Below, in pieces: positions 44,633 to 51,857 of a DNA stretch of 64,000 bases. The DNA is taken from the NCBI GenBank assembly GCA_050730655.1, contig JBOHNL010000013.1, forward strand, positions 206,305-270,304, given 5' to 3'. How positions within the stretch are numbered: position 1 is the stretch's first letter; each line of letters starts with the position of its first letter. This DNA is from JAFEBO01 sp050730655. GTDB taxonomy: Bacteria > Planctomycetota > Phycisphaerae > Phycisphaerales > UBA1924. The notes below the pieces were generated by a model, which saw only the letters and a program-made list of their open reading frames with translations, had not been told where the DNA came from and made no database searches. The translations under genes were made by a program, and so were the position numbers.

Positions 44633-45012
44633 CACGGATTCCACGGAGTCCATTCGCCCTTTCGGCTTTGTTCCGTCCCTCTTCGAAACGGAGATCAGGT
44701 TCGCTGGCCTGCGTCCGGCCGAAGCCTGGGCGTTGTCCTCCCGCCTTTCGAAAGCGAGATGGTGCACCACGTCGCGAATCAGGGTCGCGTTGAACGTCCC
44801 CAGCCCGACTTTCACCCCGAATGGGCTGAAGAGATTCGAGCCGTGGGTGGAGCGAGTCATCGAGCGACACCCACGGTACACGTCGGTGAACTCTCCGCAC
44901 GCTGAAAGCGTGCCACCGCGGAATTCGCATCGGGCTTCATCTCGAATCCGACCCTGAAATGGAGACCAAATTCTCCCACTTGATTCATTGAGTAATACGA
45001 CTATTATTCAAT
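44633..45012. other. Intergenic element with inverted repeats
   Basis: 380 bases without an accepted gene. Two palindromes lie in it: CCGTGGGTG at 44841-44849 with CACCCACGG at 44868-44876, and GCACGCT at 44897 with AGCGTGC ending at 44913. The minus strand is open across the region, and its translation includes STHGSNLFSP and LAFERREDNAQAS, which look oddly protein-like. This may be a dispersed planctomycete element or the remains of one. The end (near 44985-45012) is AT-rich with TAATACGACTATTATT, a plausible promoter for the next gene. Confidence 0.45.
44841..44913. repeat. Tandem palindromic hairpins (REP-like)
   Basis: A 9-bp perfect stem CCGTGGGTG/CACCCACGG spanning 44841-44876, followed 20 bases later by the short perfect hairpin GCACGCTGAAAGCGTGC (44897-44913). 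No T-run follows either one. The two-hairpin layout is like repetitive extragenic palindromes; other copies in this window were not found by eye. Confidence 0.5.
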
Positions 45013-45633
45013 ATGCCAGAATCATCCGATTCCGCCCCGCGACCGTTCCGAATCGCCAAGCCCGCGGCAGCCCGCGCTCTCGGCTCCGCCACCCGCCAGG
45101 AAATCGTCGATGTCCTTTCAAGCGCCGGGCCATGCACGGTCGTCCGCCTCGCAGACCTGCTGGGCCGCCGCCCCGACGCGCTCTACTTTCACCTTCGCGC
45201 ACTCGAACGCGTCGGCCTCGTCCGCCAACAAACGACCTCCACCGACGCAAACACCGGCGCGATCTACGAATTGCCCGGCCCCGCCGTCCAACTCGACTAC
45301 ACCGCCGCACCCCGTGCCGCTCTCACCCGCGTCGTGCGCAACGCACTCAAACTCTCGCTCCGCGAATTTGAACGCGAGTGCCTTGCCGAACGCTCGATCG
45401 GCAGGGACGGCCGCCGCATCCTGTGGGGCGGGCGCGTCATGGGCTGGGTCAACGATCACGAACTCTCGCAAATCAATTCACTGATCGAATCTCTGCATTC
45501 GGTGCTCCGCAAAGGACGGCCCGGCCCGGATCGCCGCGCGATCTCTCTCGGTTTCCTGCTCGCACCATCCGGCTTCGGCGAACGCGCTCGAGTCTCCAAA
45601 AAGTCCACCAAGGCACCAAGAAAGAAGGGGTAA
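45013..45633 (+). CDS. ArsR-like winged-helix transcription regulator
   Basis: A 206-residue protein whose first half is a winged helix: ALGSATRQEIVDVLSSAGPC, TVVRLADLLGRRPDALYFHL, RALERVGLVRQQTTST. The RRPDALYFHLRALERVGLV segment is the ArsR/HTH_20-type recognition helix. The second half is a helical effector or dimer region (VVRNALKLSLREFERECLAE, RRILWGGRVMGWVNDHELSQ) and the tail is Lys-rich. The metal-binding Cys pair of classical ArsR is absent. It is four bases upstream of the retropepsin gene and probably co-transcribed with it and queCE; the inducer is unknown. Confidence 0.8.
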   Translation: MPESSDSAPRPFRIAKPAAARALGSATRQEIVDVLSSAGPCTVVRLADLLGRRPDALYFHLRALERVGLVRQQTTSTDANTGAIYELPGPAVQLDYTAAPRAALTRVVRNALKLSLREFERECLAERSIGRDGRRILWGGRVMGWVNDHELSQINSLIESLHSVLRKGRPGPDRRAISLGFLLAPSGFGERARVSKKSTKAPRKKG

Positions 45634-45637
45634 AGGC

Positions 45638-46696
45638 ATGAAGACTTTGCACAGCCTGAAGAGTCCGCTCCTCGTTTCAGCCGCAATCATCGTGATGTCG
45701 GCGTGCGGCAACACGTCGATCGCGCGAAACGTCGTCGCCGACGATCAGTCGAAGACCCACGATGCCGACGGAGTCCCCGTGCAGGGCGAAATCACCTTTG
45801 ATACCAAGGCCGCGCCCGCGCTCGAGGTCAAGCGCATCAAGTCCGGCCACATCCTCGTCCGCCCCAAAATCAACAACCACGACGCCGGCTGGTTCATCTT
45901 CGATACAGGCGCGGGCATCTGCTGCATTTCGACCCCGCAAGTCAGCGGGCTCGATCTCGAAGCCAACGGCACGATCGAAGCGAGCGGCGTCGGTGGCGCG
46001 AAATCCGCCAACCTCTACAAAGCCCGGCAGATGCAACTCGGCGCAATCACCTTTCAGGATCACCCGCTCATGGAAGTCGATCTCGCCTTCCTCGAGCCGC
46101 TGGTCGACGAAAAGATCTGCGGCGTGATCGGCTACGGAGTCCTCTCCAAGTGCATCGCCGAGATCGACCTCTCGGTCCCCAGCATTTCGCTCTTTGATCC
46201 GAACGCATACTCGCTTACCAAAGGTGAGTGGACTCCGATGGATGTGACAGATCGCGTGCCCGTCGTGCCCGGCAAATTCGAAGGCCGGGTCGGTTCCTTC
46301 CGCCTGGATCTCGGCGCAACCGGCTCTGTCACATTCCATCAGCCAGCTGTCGTGAAGTACGACATGCTCAAAGGCCGCGATCTCAAGGACTGCAAGATCG
46401 GGGGCGTCGGCGGCTTTGTCGTCGGCAAGAGCGGCAAGATCGCAGGCCTCGAACTCGGCAACGTGAAGTTCGAAAACGTCGATGCGGAGTTTGCCCTCGA
46501 AGCCAAGGGCACGCTCGCCGACTCTCAGAAAGAGGCCAACATCGGCACCGACATCCTGAAAAAATTCGTCATCGTCACCGACTACCCGCAAAACCGCATC
46601 GGGTTGCTCGCCAAGCCAACCACCGCAATGGATCCCACCACGCCGGCGACCGCGCCGACACTCAATTCCGGCGCCAGCAAGCCCGCCACAAAGTAA
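45638..46696 (+). CDS. Exported retropepsin-like aspartic protease
   Basis: A 352-residue protein with an N-terminal export signal (SPLLVSAAIIVMSACGNTS), which could be a lipoprotein signal as Cys follows MSA. The first retropepsin-like active-site motif is GWFIFDTGAGICCISTPQVS; a second region, FRLDLGATGSVTFHQPA, aligns with the second half. The two-lobed layout suggests a single-chain aspartic protease or a related non-catalytic fold; the second Asp is in DLGATG rather than DTG, so activity is uncertain. The C-terminus is Thr/Pro/Ala-rich (TAMDPTTPATAPTLNSGASK). It is flanked by the ArsR-like regulator upstream and queC downstream with gaps of 4 and about 20 bases. Confidence 0.78.
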   Translation: MKTLHSLKSPLLVSAAIIVMSACGNTSIARNVVADDQSKTHDADGVPVQGEITFDTKAAPALEVKRIKSGHILVRPKINNHDAGWFIFDTGAGICCISTPQVSGLDLEANGTIEASGVGGAKSANLYKARQMQLGAITFQDHPLMEVDLAFLEPLVDEKICGVIGYGVLSKCIAEIDLSVPSISLFDPNAYSLTKGEWTPMDVTDRVPVVPGKFEGRVGSFRLDLGATGSVTFHQPAVVKYDMLKGRDLKDCKIGGVGGFVVGKSGKIAGLELGNVKFENVDAEFALEAKGTLADSQKEANIGTDILKKFVIVTDYPQNRIGLLAKPTTAMDPTTPATAPTLNSGASKPATK

Positions 46697-46718
46697 CTCT
46701 CGCCTCGTACGATTGCCG

Positions 46719-47450
46719 GTGGAATCCGGCGATCGACAACCCGCTCCCATCGCAGTGATCCTCCTTTCCGGAGGCCTCGACAGCGCAACAGCGATGGCCG
46801 TCGCACGCCGCGATGGCCATCGCTGTATTTCACTCGCGATCGACTACGGCCAGCGACACCGCGTCGAACTCGCCGCGGCAGAACTCGTTTCCAAACAACT
46901 CGGTGCTGCAGAACACCGTCTTGTCAAACTGGATCTCCGCACAATCGGCGGCAGCGCACTCACATCCGACACCGCCGTCCCCAAAGGCCGCGACGAAAAG
47001 GCGATCGGCGAAGGCGTCCCGATCACCTACGTCCCCGCCCGCAATCTGATCTTCCTTTCCATCGCAACCGGCCTCGCCGAAGTCGTCGGCGCCCGCGACC
47101 TCTTCGTCGGCGTCAACGCCATTGACTATTCCGGATATCCCGATTGCCGCCCCGAGTTCATCGAGTCGTTCGAAAAGACCGCGAATCTCGGCACCAAAGT
47201 CGGCACCGAATCGCTCGCGGGGCAAGGGCGCGGATTCACCGTGCGCACCCCGCTTTCCGCACTTGGCAAAGCCGAAATCATCAAGCTCGGCGTGAATCTC
47301 GGCGTCGATTACTCGCTCACGACTAGCTGCTACGACCCCGCCACCGATTCCGCCGGTCGTCCCATCGCCTGCGGCCAGTGCGATTCGTGCCAGCTCCGCC
47401 GCCGCGGTTTTCACGACGCGGGCGTTGCCGATCCGACGCGCTACGCATGA
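46719..47450 (+). CDS. queC: 7-cyano-7-deazaguanine synthase
   Basis: Converts 7-carboxy-7-deazaguanine to preQ0 with ammonia and ATP in queuosine biosynthesis. IAVILLSGGLDSATAMAVAR is the PP-loop, SLAIDYGQRHRVEL the next conserved segment, ITYVPARNLIFLSIATGLAE and VGVNAIDYSGYPDCRPEFIE the substrate region. The zinc site is given by CYDP...IACGQCDSCQLR. No ATG lies at the N-terminus: GTG 46719 (ESGDRQPAPIAVILLSGG) or TTG 46713 must be used. Its stop overlaps the ATG of queE (ATGA), so the two are coupled. Confidence 0.95.
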   Translation: MESGDRQPAPIAVILLSGGLDSATAMAVARRDGHRCISLAIDYGQRHRVELAAAELVSKQLGAAEHRLVKLDLRTIGGSALTSDTAVPKGRDEKAIGEGVPITYVPARNLIFLSIATGLAEVVGARDLFVGVNAIDYSGYPDCRPEFIESFEKTANLGTKVGTESLAGQGRGFTVRTPLSALGKAEIIKLGVNLGVDYSLTTSCYDPATDSAGRPIACGQCDSCQLRRRGFHDAGVADPTRYA

Positions 47451-48178
47451 GCCACCTGATGAGCACCTCCGCCCCCATCTCCGAAACCTTCACCAGCGTT
47501 CAGGGCGAAGGCAAACTCGCCGGCGTCCCCTCCTGGTTCGTGCGCTTCAGTGGCTGCAACCTCCGCTGCTCCTGGTGCGACACTCCCTACGCGAGTTGGA
47601 ATGCCGAATCCAAACAGCGCAGTCTGCAGGATCTGATCGACGAAGCCTCTCGCGCCTACGGCAACAACATCACACACGCCGTCATCACCGGTGGCGAACC
47701 GATGATGTTCGCGCAGGCCGAAGAACTCGCCAAGGCTCTCCGCGTTCTCGACATGCACATCACGATCGAAACCGCCGGAACCATCTTCCGCGACATCGAA
47801 TGCGACCTGATGAGCGTCAGCCCCAAGCTCAGCAACTCAACGCCCCAAACCGACGATCCGCGCGACAAAGGTGCAATCTGGCAGGTCCGCCACGAAGCCC
47901 GCCGCATCAACCTCGATGCGCTCCAGCGACTCATCACCGCCTACCCCGCGCGCCAACTCAAGTTCGTCGTCAGCGATCCCCCCCAACTCGGCGAGATCGA
48001 ATCACTCCTCGCCACGCTCCAAGGCTGGCGCAGCGACGACATTCTCCTCATGCCCGAGGGCATCACGGTCGAGGCGCTCGCCAAGCGAACATGGATCGTC
48101 GACGAATGTGTCAAGCGAGGCTGGCGTTACTGCCCCCGCCTGCATATCGAGCTCTTCGGCAACGTCCGCGGCACGTAA
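47447..48178 (+). CDS. queE: 7-carboxy-7-deazaguanine synthase
   Basis: Radical-SAM enzyme forming 7-carboxy-7-deazaguanine, one step before QueC. TSVQGEGKLAGVPSWFVRFS then GCNLRCSWCDTPYASW carries the CxxxCxxC iron-sulfur motif. AVITGGEPMMFAQAEELAKA and ITIETAGTIFRDIECDLMSV then SPKLSNSTP are further family signatures. The 243-residue length is normal. The start is ATG 47447, overlapping the queC stop by four bases; an in-frame extension to 47378 is rejected because it runs inside queC. queD and queF are not visible in this window. Confidence 0.95.
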   Translation: MSHLMSTSAPISETFTSVQGEGKLAGVPSWFVRFSGCNLRCSWCDTPYASWNAESKQRSLQDLIDEASRAYGNNITHAVITGGEPMMFAQAEELAKALRVLDMHITIETAGTIFRDIECDLMSVSPKLSNSTPQTDDPRDKGAIWQVRHEARRINLDALQRLITAYPARQLKFVVSDPPQLGEIESLLATLQGWRSDDILLMPEGITVEALAKRTWIVDECVKRGWRYCPRLHIELFGNVRGT

Positions 48179-48479
48179 CCGTCCTTTCCGAAAGCCCCCT
48201 CCCTGATGTGAGCGAGGGTTGGCATTTCTGCGTTCTCAAACACCTCAATTTTCCGTTGATCATTCAGCGATTCTTCCTTTGAAGTGCTCGCCTCTACCTG
48301 CCACGCTGTTGAGACGGAACACTGCCGTTCGCGCATCTTCCTGTACCGGAAACCCGCATTTTCCGGATATGCCTGCGCGCATTTTTCGCCCAGCTACGCG
48401 AACGAACACGAGAGACCCCGTGTGCGCTACACCATGCAGCACACACCCCACTCCTCTTATTGAGCGAACAATCAACACC
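48179..48479. other. Leader/spacer before the HtrA gene
   Basis: 301 bases with no supported gene. A frame in phase with htrA is open from 48219, but its translation (MAFLRSQTPQFSV...) shows no family similarity, and the true signal peptide begins at 48480. No clear hairpin with a T-run follows queE. Confidence 0.5.
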
Positions 48480-49937
48480 ATGACTCTCAAGACTTCGTCG
48501 TTCAGTCCGCGCCACGCCCGCCTGCTGCTCGCCACGCTCACACTCCTCGCCGCCGCGGCATTCGGCCCGACACCAACCGCATACGCCCAAAGCGTCAAGC
48601 CAACCGCCGCCGATGATCTTCAATCCGCACGCGCCCTCTCCCGCGCATTCCAGCGCGTCGCCAAGCAAGTCGAGCCCGCCGTTGTCCACATCACGGCGCA
48701 GCGCCGCGTCCCTGTCATGCAGAACGAAGGATTCTTCTCGAGGCCAACCGGGCAAACCGTCCTTCAGCCCGTCGGCTTTGGCTCGGGCGTTCTCGTCGAC
48801 CCAAGCGGCGTCATTCTCACAAACAACCACGTCGTCGAAATCGGTGAGTCGCACAAAGCCAAGTTGACCGACGGCCGCGAGTTTGACGCGGTCGTCGTCG
48901 GGCGCGATCCGCTCACCGACCTGGCCATCGTTCGTATCAAAGATGCGCCACCCGGCGAGGTATTCCCCAGCGCTCCGATGGGCGATTCAGATTCCGTCGA
49001 GGTCGGCGACTGGGTCATCGCGATCGGCTCGCCCTTTGGCTTCACCAACACCGTGACAACCGGAATCGTCTCCGCCAAGAGCCGGTCGGGCGTCGCGCTG
49101 CCGGGCGCCAGCCGCGAGATGCTTCAGGATTTCATCCAGACCGATGCCGCGATCAATCCCGGAAACTCGGGCGGACCGCTCCTGGATCTCGAAGGCCGCG
49201 TCGTCGGCATTAATTCCGCAATCGCGACCCGCGCTGGAGGCAGCGAAGGAATCGGGTTCGCAATTCCGATGCAGATCGCCAAGGCCGTAATGGAATCAAT
49301 CCTCAAGTCGGGCCGCGTCGTGCGTGGTTGGGCCGGCCTCGACTTCGAAGAACTCTCGACCGCACGCCTCAAACAACTGGGGGTCTCCGTCGACGGAGGC
49401 GTGCTCGTCGGTCGCGTCTGGGAGAACGCGCCGGCAGCAGCTGCTGGATTTAAACTCGGGGACATCATCACGCGGTACAACGGCCGACCGATGTCGCGCC
49501 TTTCGACCATGCTCGCCGCGATCAACGTCACATCGCCCGGGACCAAGGCGACCTTTGACATCCTCCGCGATGGGAAAGCAAAGTCTTTGACGGTCGAGAT
49601 CGCCGACCGCAGCGCGAGCGAAGCACAAACTATGGGCGGCAAGTACTCCGATCAGTTCGGCGGCATCATCCGCACGATCGATGCCGACATGCGCCGAACG
49701 CTCGGACGCGGCTTCGGCTCCATCCGGGGAGTGCTCGTGCAGAAACTCGACCTCGGCGGACCCGGTGCGAACGCCGGGTTCGAAGAGGACGACATCATCG
49801 TCGCGATCGACGATACCCCGACGCGCACGGCCGAGGAGTTTAAAGACCTGCTCGACAAGGCCGACCTGAAGCAGGGTGTCAAAGCAAGCGTGATCCGCAA
49901 TCGGATGAAGGGGCAGATCGACCTCAAGATCGAATAA
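48480..49937 (+). CDS. HtrA/DegP-type periplasmic serine protease
   Basis: A 485-residue exported protease for envelope quality control. The ATG at 48480 starts a signal peptide (LLLATLTLLAAAAFGPTPTA, then YAQ). Catalytic triad: His117 in VILTNNHVVE, Asp147 in DPLTDLAIVRI and Ser230 in INPGNSGGPLLDLEG. Two PDZ domains follow, the first with GGVLVGRVWENAPAAAAGFK and GDIITRYNGRPM, the second with GVLVQKLDLGGPGANAGFEE and DDIIVAIDDTPT. The total layout is that of DegP/DegS-type proteins. It stands alone, with the divergent DUF486 gene downstream. Confidence 0.94.
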   Translation: MTLKTSSFSPRHARLLLATLTLLAAAAFGPTPTAYAQSVKPTAADDLQSARALSRAFQRVAKQVEPAVVHITAQRRVPVMQNEGFFSRPTGQTVLQPVGFGSGVLVDPSGVILTNNHVVEIGESHKAKLTDGREFDAVVVGRDPLTDLAIVRIKDAPPGEVFPSAPMGDSDSVEVGDWVIAIGSPFGFTNTVTTGIVSAKSRSGVALPGASREMLQDFIQTDAAINPGNSGGPLLDLEGRVVGINSAIATRAGGSEGIGFAIPMQIAKAVMESILKSGRVVRGWAGLDFEELSTARLKQLGVSVDGGVLVGRVWENAPAAAAGFKLGDIITRYNGRPMSRLSTMLAAINVTSPGTKATFDILRDGKAKSLTVEIADRSASEAQTMGGKYSDQFGGIIRTIDADMRRTLGRGFGSIRGVLVQKLDLGGPGANAGFEEDDIIVAIDDTPTRTAEEFKDLLDKADLKQGVKASVIRNRMKGQIDLKIE

Positions 49938-50003
49938 GCCTCACATCGAAAACGCTCGCCGTTTGCAATCCGAACTCCCAAGCCGCGCACAAATGCGCCG
50001 CCG

Positions 50004-50429
50004 CTACTTGTGCGGCAGCGCAGCCGAATCCTGTTCGCTCTGTTGTTGAAGTGCCGCGCTCCCCGCGGCTCCTCGTCCAAGCATCGAAACCGCCACCGCC
50101 GCGAAGATCAGCGCGAACGCCACGACGTCGTTCGCACGCATCTTTTCCTTCGCGACATAGATCGTGAACGCCGTAAACACCAGAAGTGTGATCGCCTCCT
50201 GCAGAATCTTCAGTTGAGGCAGCGTAAACGTCCCGCCGTGATCGATATGCCCCAGCCGATTCGCCGGAACCTGCAGGATGTACTCCGGCAGTGCGATCAA
50301 CCACGAGATCCCGATCGCGAGCAGCAACGGCCACGCCTTCTGCTTCACGTGGTAGTACCAGGCAAACGTCATAAACGTGTTCGACCCGACCAGCAGAAGC
50401 ACTGTCCAGACCCAGCGAGGGATTTCCAT
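50004..50429 (-). CDS. DUF486 (DMT-type) small membrane protein
   Basis: 141 residues with four hydrophobic helices: VWTVLLLVGSNTFMTFAWYY, AWPLLLAIGISWLIALPEYI, KILQEAITLLVFTAFTIYVA and DVVAFALIFAAVAVSMLGRG. FMTFAWYYHVK and the internal QVPANRLGHIDHG are signatures of the DUF486 family, related to drug/metabolite transporters but of unknown function. The N-terminus (MEIPRWVWTVLLL) starts right in front of helix 1, supporting ATG 50429. It converges with the HtrA gene and is divergent from the fibro-slime gene. Confidence 0.88.
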   Translation of the reverse strand: MEIPRWVWTVLLLVGSNTFMTFAWYYHVKQKAWPLLLAIGISWLIALPEYILQVPANRLGHIDHGGTFTLPQLKILQEAITLLVFTAFTIYVAKEKMRANDVVAFALIFAAVAVSMLGRGAAGSAALQQQSEQDSAALPHK

Positions 50430-50699
50430 ACCCGCACTATAAAGGAGTGCGTCGCATTTGTGGCCGCGATTCGGGGCGAGGCGCGGCCAGCTCCGATAGG
50501 GACGCCTCGCCTACCGAATGGCGCTGAGCAACACCGCCCCGCGCCCACATATCCCGCACACGCGCCCCAGCTGGATGCGGCATTTGAACGCTCTCACCTT
50601 CCCGGCTTGCATCTTCCAAACCCGTATTCGAACTTTCACTCGTCCGCTCGAAGGCGCGACAAGAGAGCAACCGGCCGCGTGGCCGAGGAGGGTTTGCAC

Positions 50700-51641
50700 A
50701 TGTTCCGATCCAGGAATCGATTGACTATGCCGGCCGGTTTGCTGGCCCTCGCGGGCCTGGCAGTCGCCGGCGCGTTGCTGACGCCTTCGAAAGCGCCGGC
50801 TCGTACCGCGGACGACCAATACGCCGCGCTCCCCAGTTCGCTCACGTTGTACGGCGTCTGCCGCGACTTCAAGTGGGCGAGCGAGAACAACGGTCACAAG
50901 GACTTCGAGTTCGTTCCGTCGGGTGGTTACGGCCACTACGTGAACATGGTCAAGGATGACCTCGACTCGGAAGGCAAGCCGGCTTTCAAGAGCCAAGGCA
51001 ACCTCGTGAGCACCGAAGCGTCCGACAGCAGCGGTCGCTACCTCATACCGGGAACCCGGTCGTATCTGGCCGCCAAGGCCGGCGACAAGGCCGGCACGGT
51101 TTCCGGAAGCAACGGCGGCTCGCTCACGACCGAAGCCAACTTCAAGCAGTGGTTCCGCGATATCCCGGGCACCAACATGAGCAAGAGCGTTCCGCTCGTG
51201 CTCGTCCGCCAGGCCAACTCGAACATCTACTCGTTCAGCGACAAGACCGATGCCGGTTACACGGCCAAGGGCGGCTTCTTCCCGATCAACGGCGAGCTCT
51301 TCGGCAACTCGCCTGGCCAGAGCAAGAACTTCGGCTTCACCTTCGAGCTCGACACCGAGTTCACCTATAAGAAGGGGACCGGACAGACGTTCACGTTCAC
51401 GGGCGACGACGACGTCTGGGTCTTCGTGAACAGCAAGCTCGTGGTCGACATCGGTGGCGTGCACAGCGCCGTCAGCCAGACCATCGAACTCGACCGCATC
51501 CAGGGCCTTGAGGACGGCAAGAAGTATCCCCTCAAGCTCTGCTTCGCGGAACGCCACACCACGGCCTCGAACTGCCGCATCGATACGACGATCAGCCTTA
51601 TGGCAGTCGATCCGCCCCCGGTCACCGGCCTCTTCGACTAA
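50700..51641 (+). CDS. Secreted fibro-slime domain protein
   Basis: A 313-residue exported protein (start ATG 50700 with GAGGAGGG upstream; signal TMPAGLLALAGLAVAGALLT). The core is the fibro-slime/PA14-like domain first defined in Dictyostelium and Fibrobacter: LTLYGVCRDFKWASENNGHK near the start, FKQWFRDIPGTNMSKSVPLV, FGFTFELDTEFTYKKGTGQT and the hallmark FTGDDDVWVFVNSKLVVDIG followed by GVH. The end is SNCRIDTTISLMAVDPP. Many lysine AAG and CTC codons give a cleaner codon bias than its neighbours, hinting at high expression. An intrinsic terminator follows. It may be an adhesion or matrix protein. Confidence 0.9.
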   Translation: MFRSRNRLTMPAGLLALAGLAVAGALLTPSKAPARTADDQYAALPSSLTLYGVCRDFKWASENNGHKDFEFVPSGGYGHYVNMVKDDLDSEGKPAFKSQGNLVSTEASDSSGRYLIPGTRSYLAAKAGDKAGTVSGSNGGSLTTEANFKQWFRDIPGTNMSKSVPLVLVRQANSNIYSFSDKTDAGYTAKGGFFPINGELFGNSPGQSKNFGFTFELDTEFTYKKGTGQTFTFTGDDDVWVFVNSKLVVDIGGVHSAVSQTIELDRIQGLEDGKKYPLKLCFAERHTTASNCRIDTTISLMAVDPPPVTGLFD

Positions 51642-51732
51642 GTGACACCTCCGGACCGCCGGCGGAGTCGGCGGACCGTCCTTGACCTCGTCCTTGATCA
51701 CCACCGCACACCTCCGTGTGCCCACGCGCCGC

Positions 51733-51776
51733 GACGCGGGCTTCAGGATCGTCCTGAGGCCCGTGTCGGCTTTTTT
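51733..51776 (+). terminator. Strong intrinsic terminator after the fibro-slime gene
   Basis: GACGCGGGCTTCAGGA pairs with TCCTGAGGCCCGTGTC around a tiny loop (51733-51767), with one or two mismatches, and TTTTTT follows at 51771-51776. It lies about 90 bases after the fibro-slime stop and before the kinase start at 51858, so the kinase probably has its own promoter downstream or depends on read-through. Confidence 0.88.
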
Positions 51777-51857
51777 GTGCGAACTCTTTCGTAGCACCGG
51801 CCTCCCGGCCGGTCTCCTGCCTCTCCGCCTTTTCGTGTTTGTGCTACGTTTGTCCTC

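Noticed and set aside
43910..44881. Minus-strand frame crossing trmB and its downstream spacer
   Set aside because: Mostly antisense to trmB; only the spacer part reads like protein, and I kept that as an observation rather than a gene.
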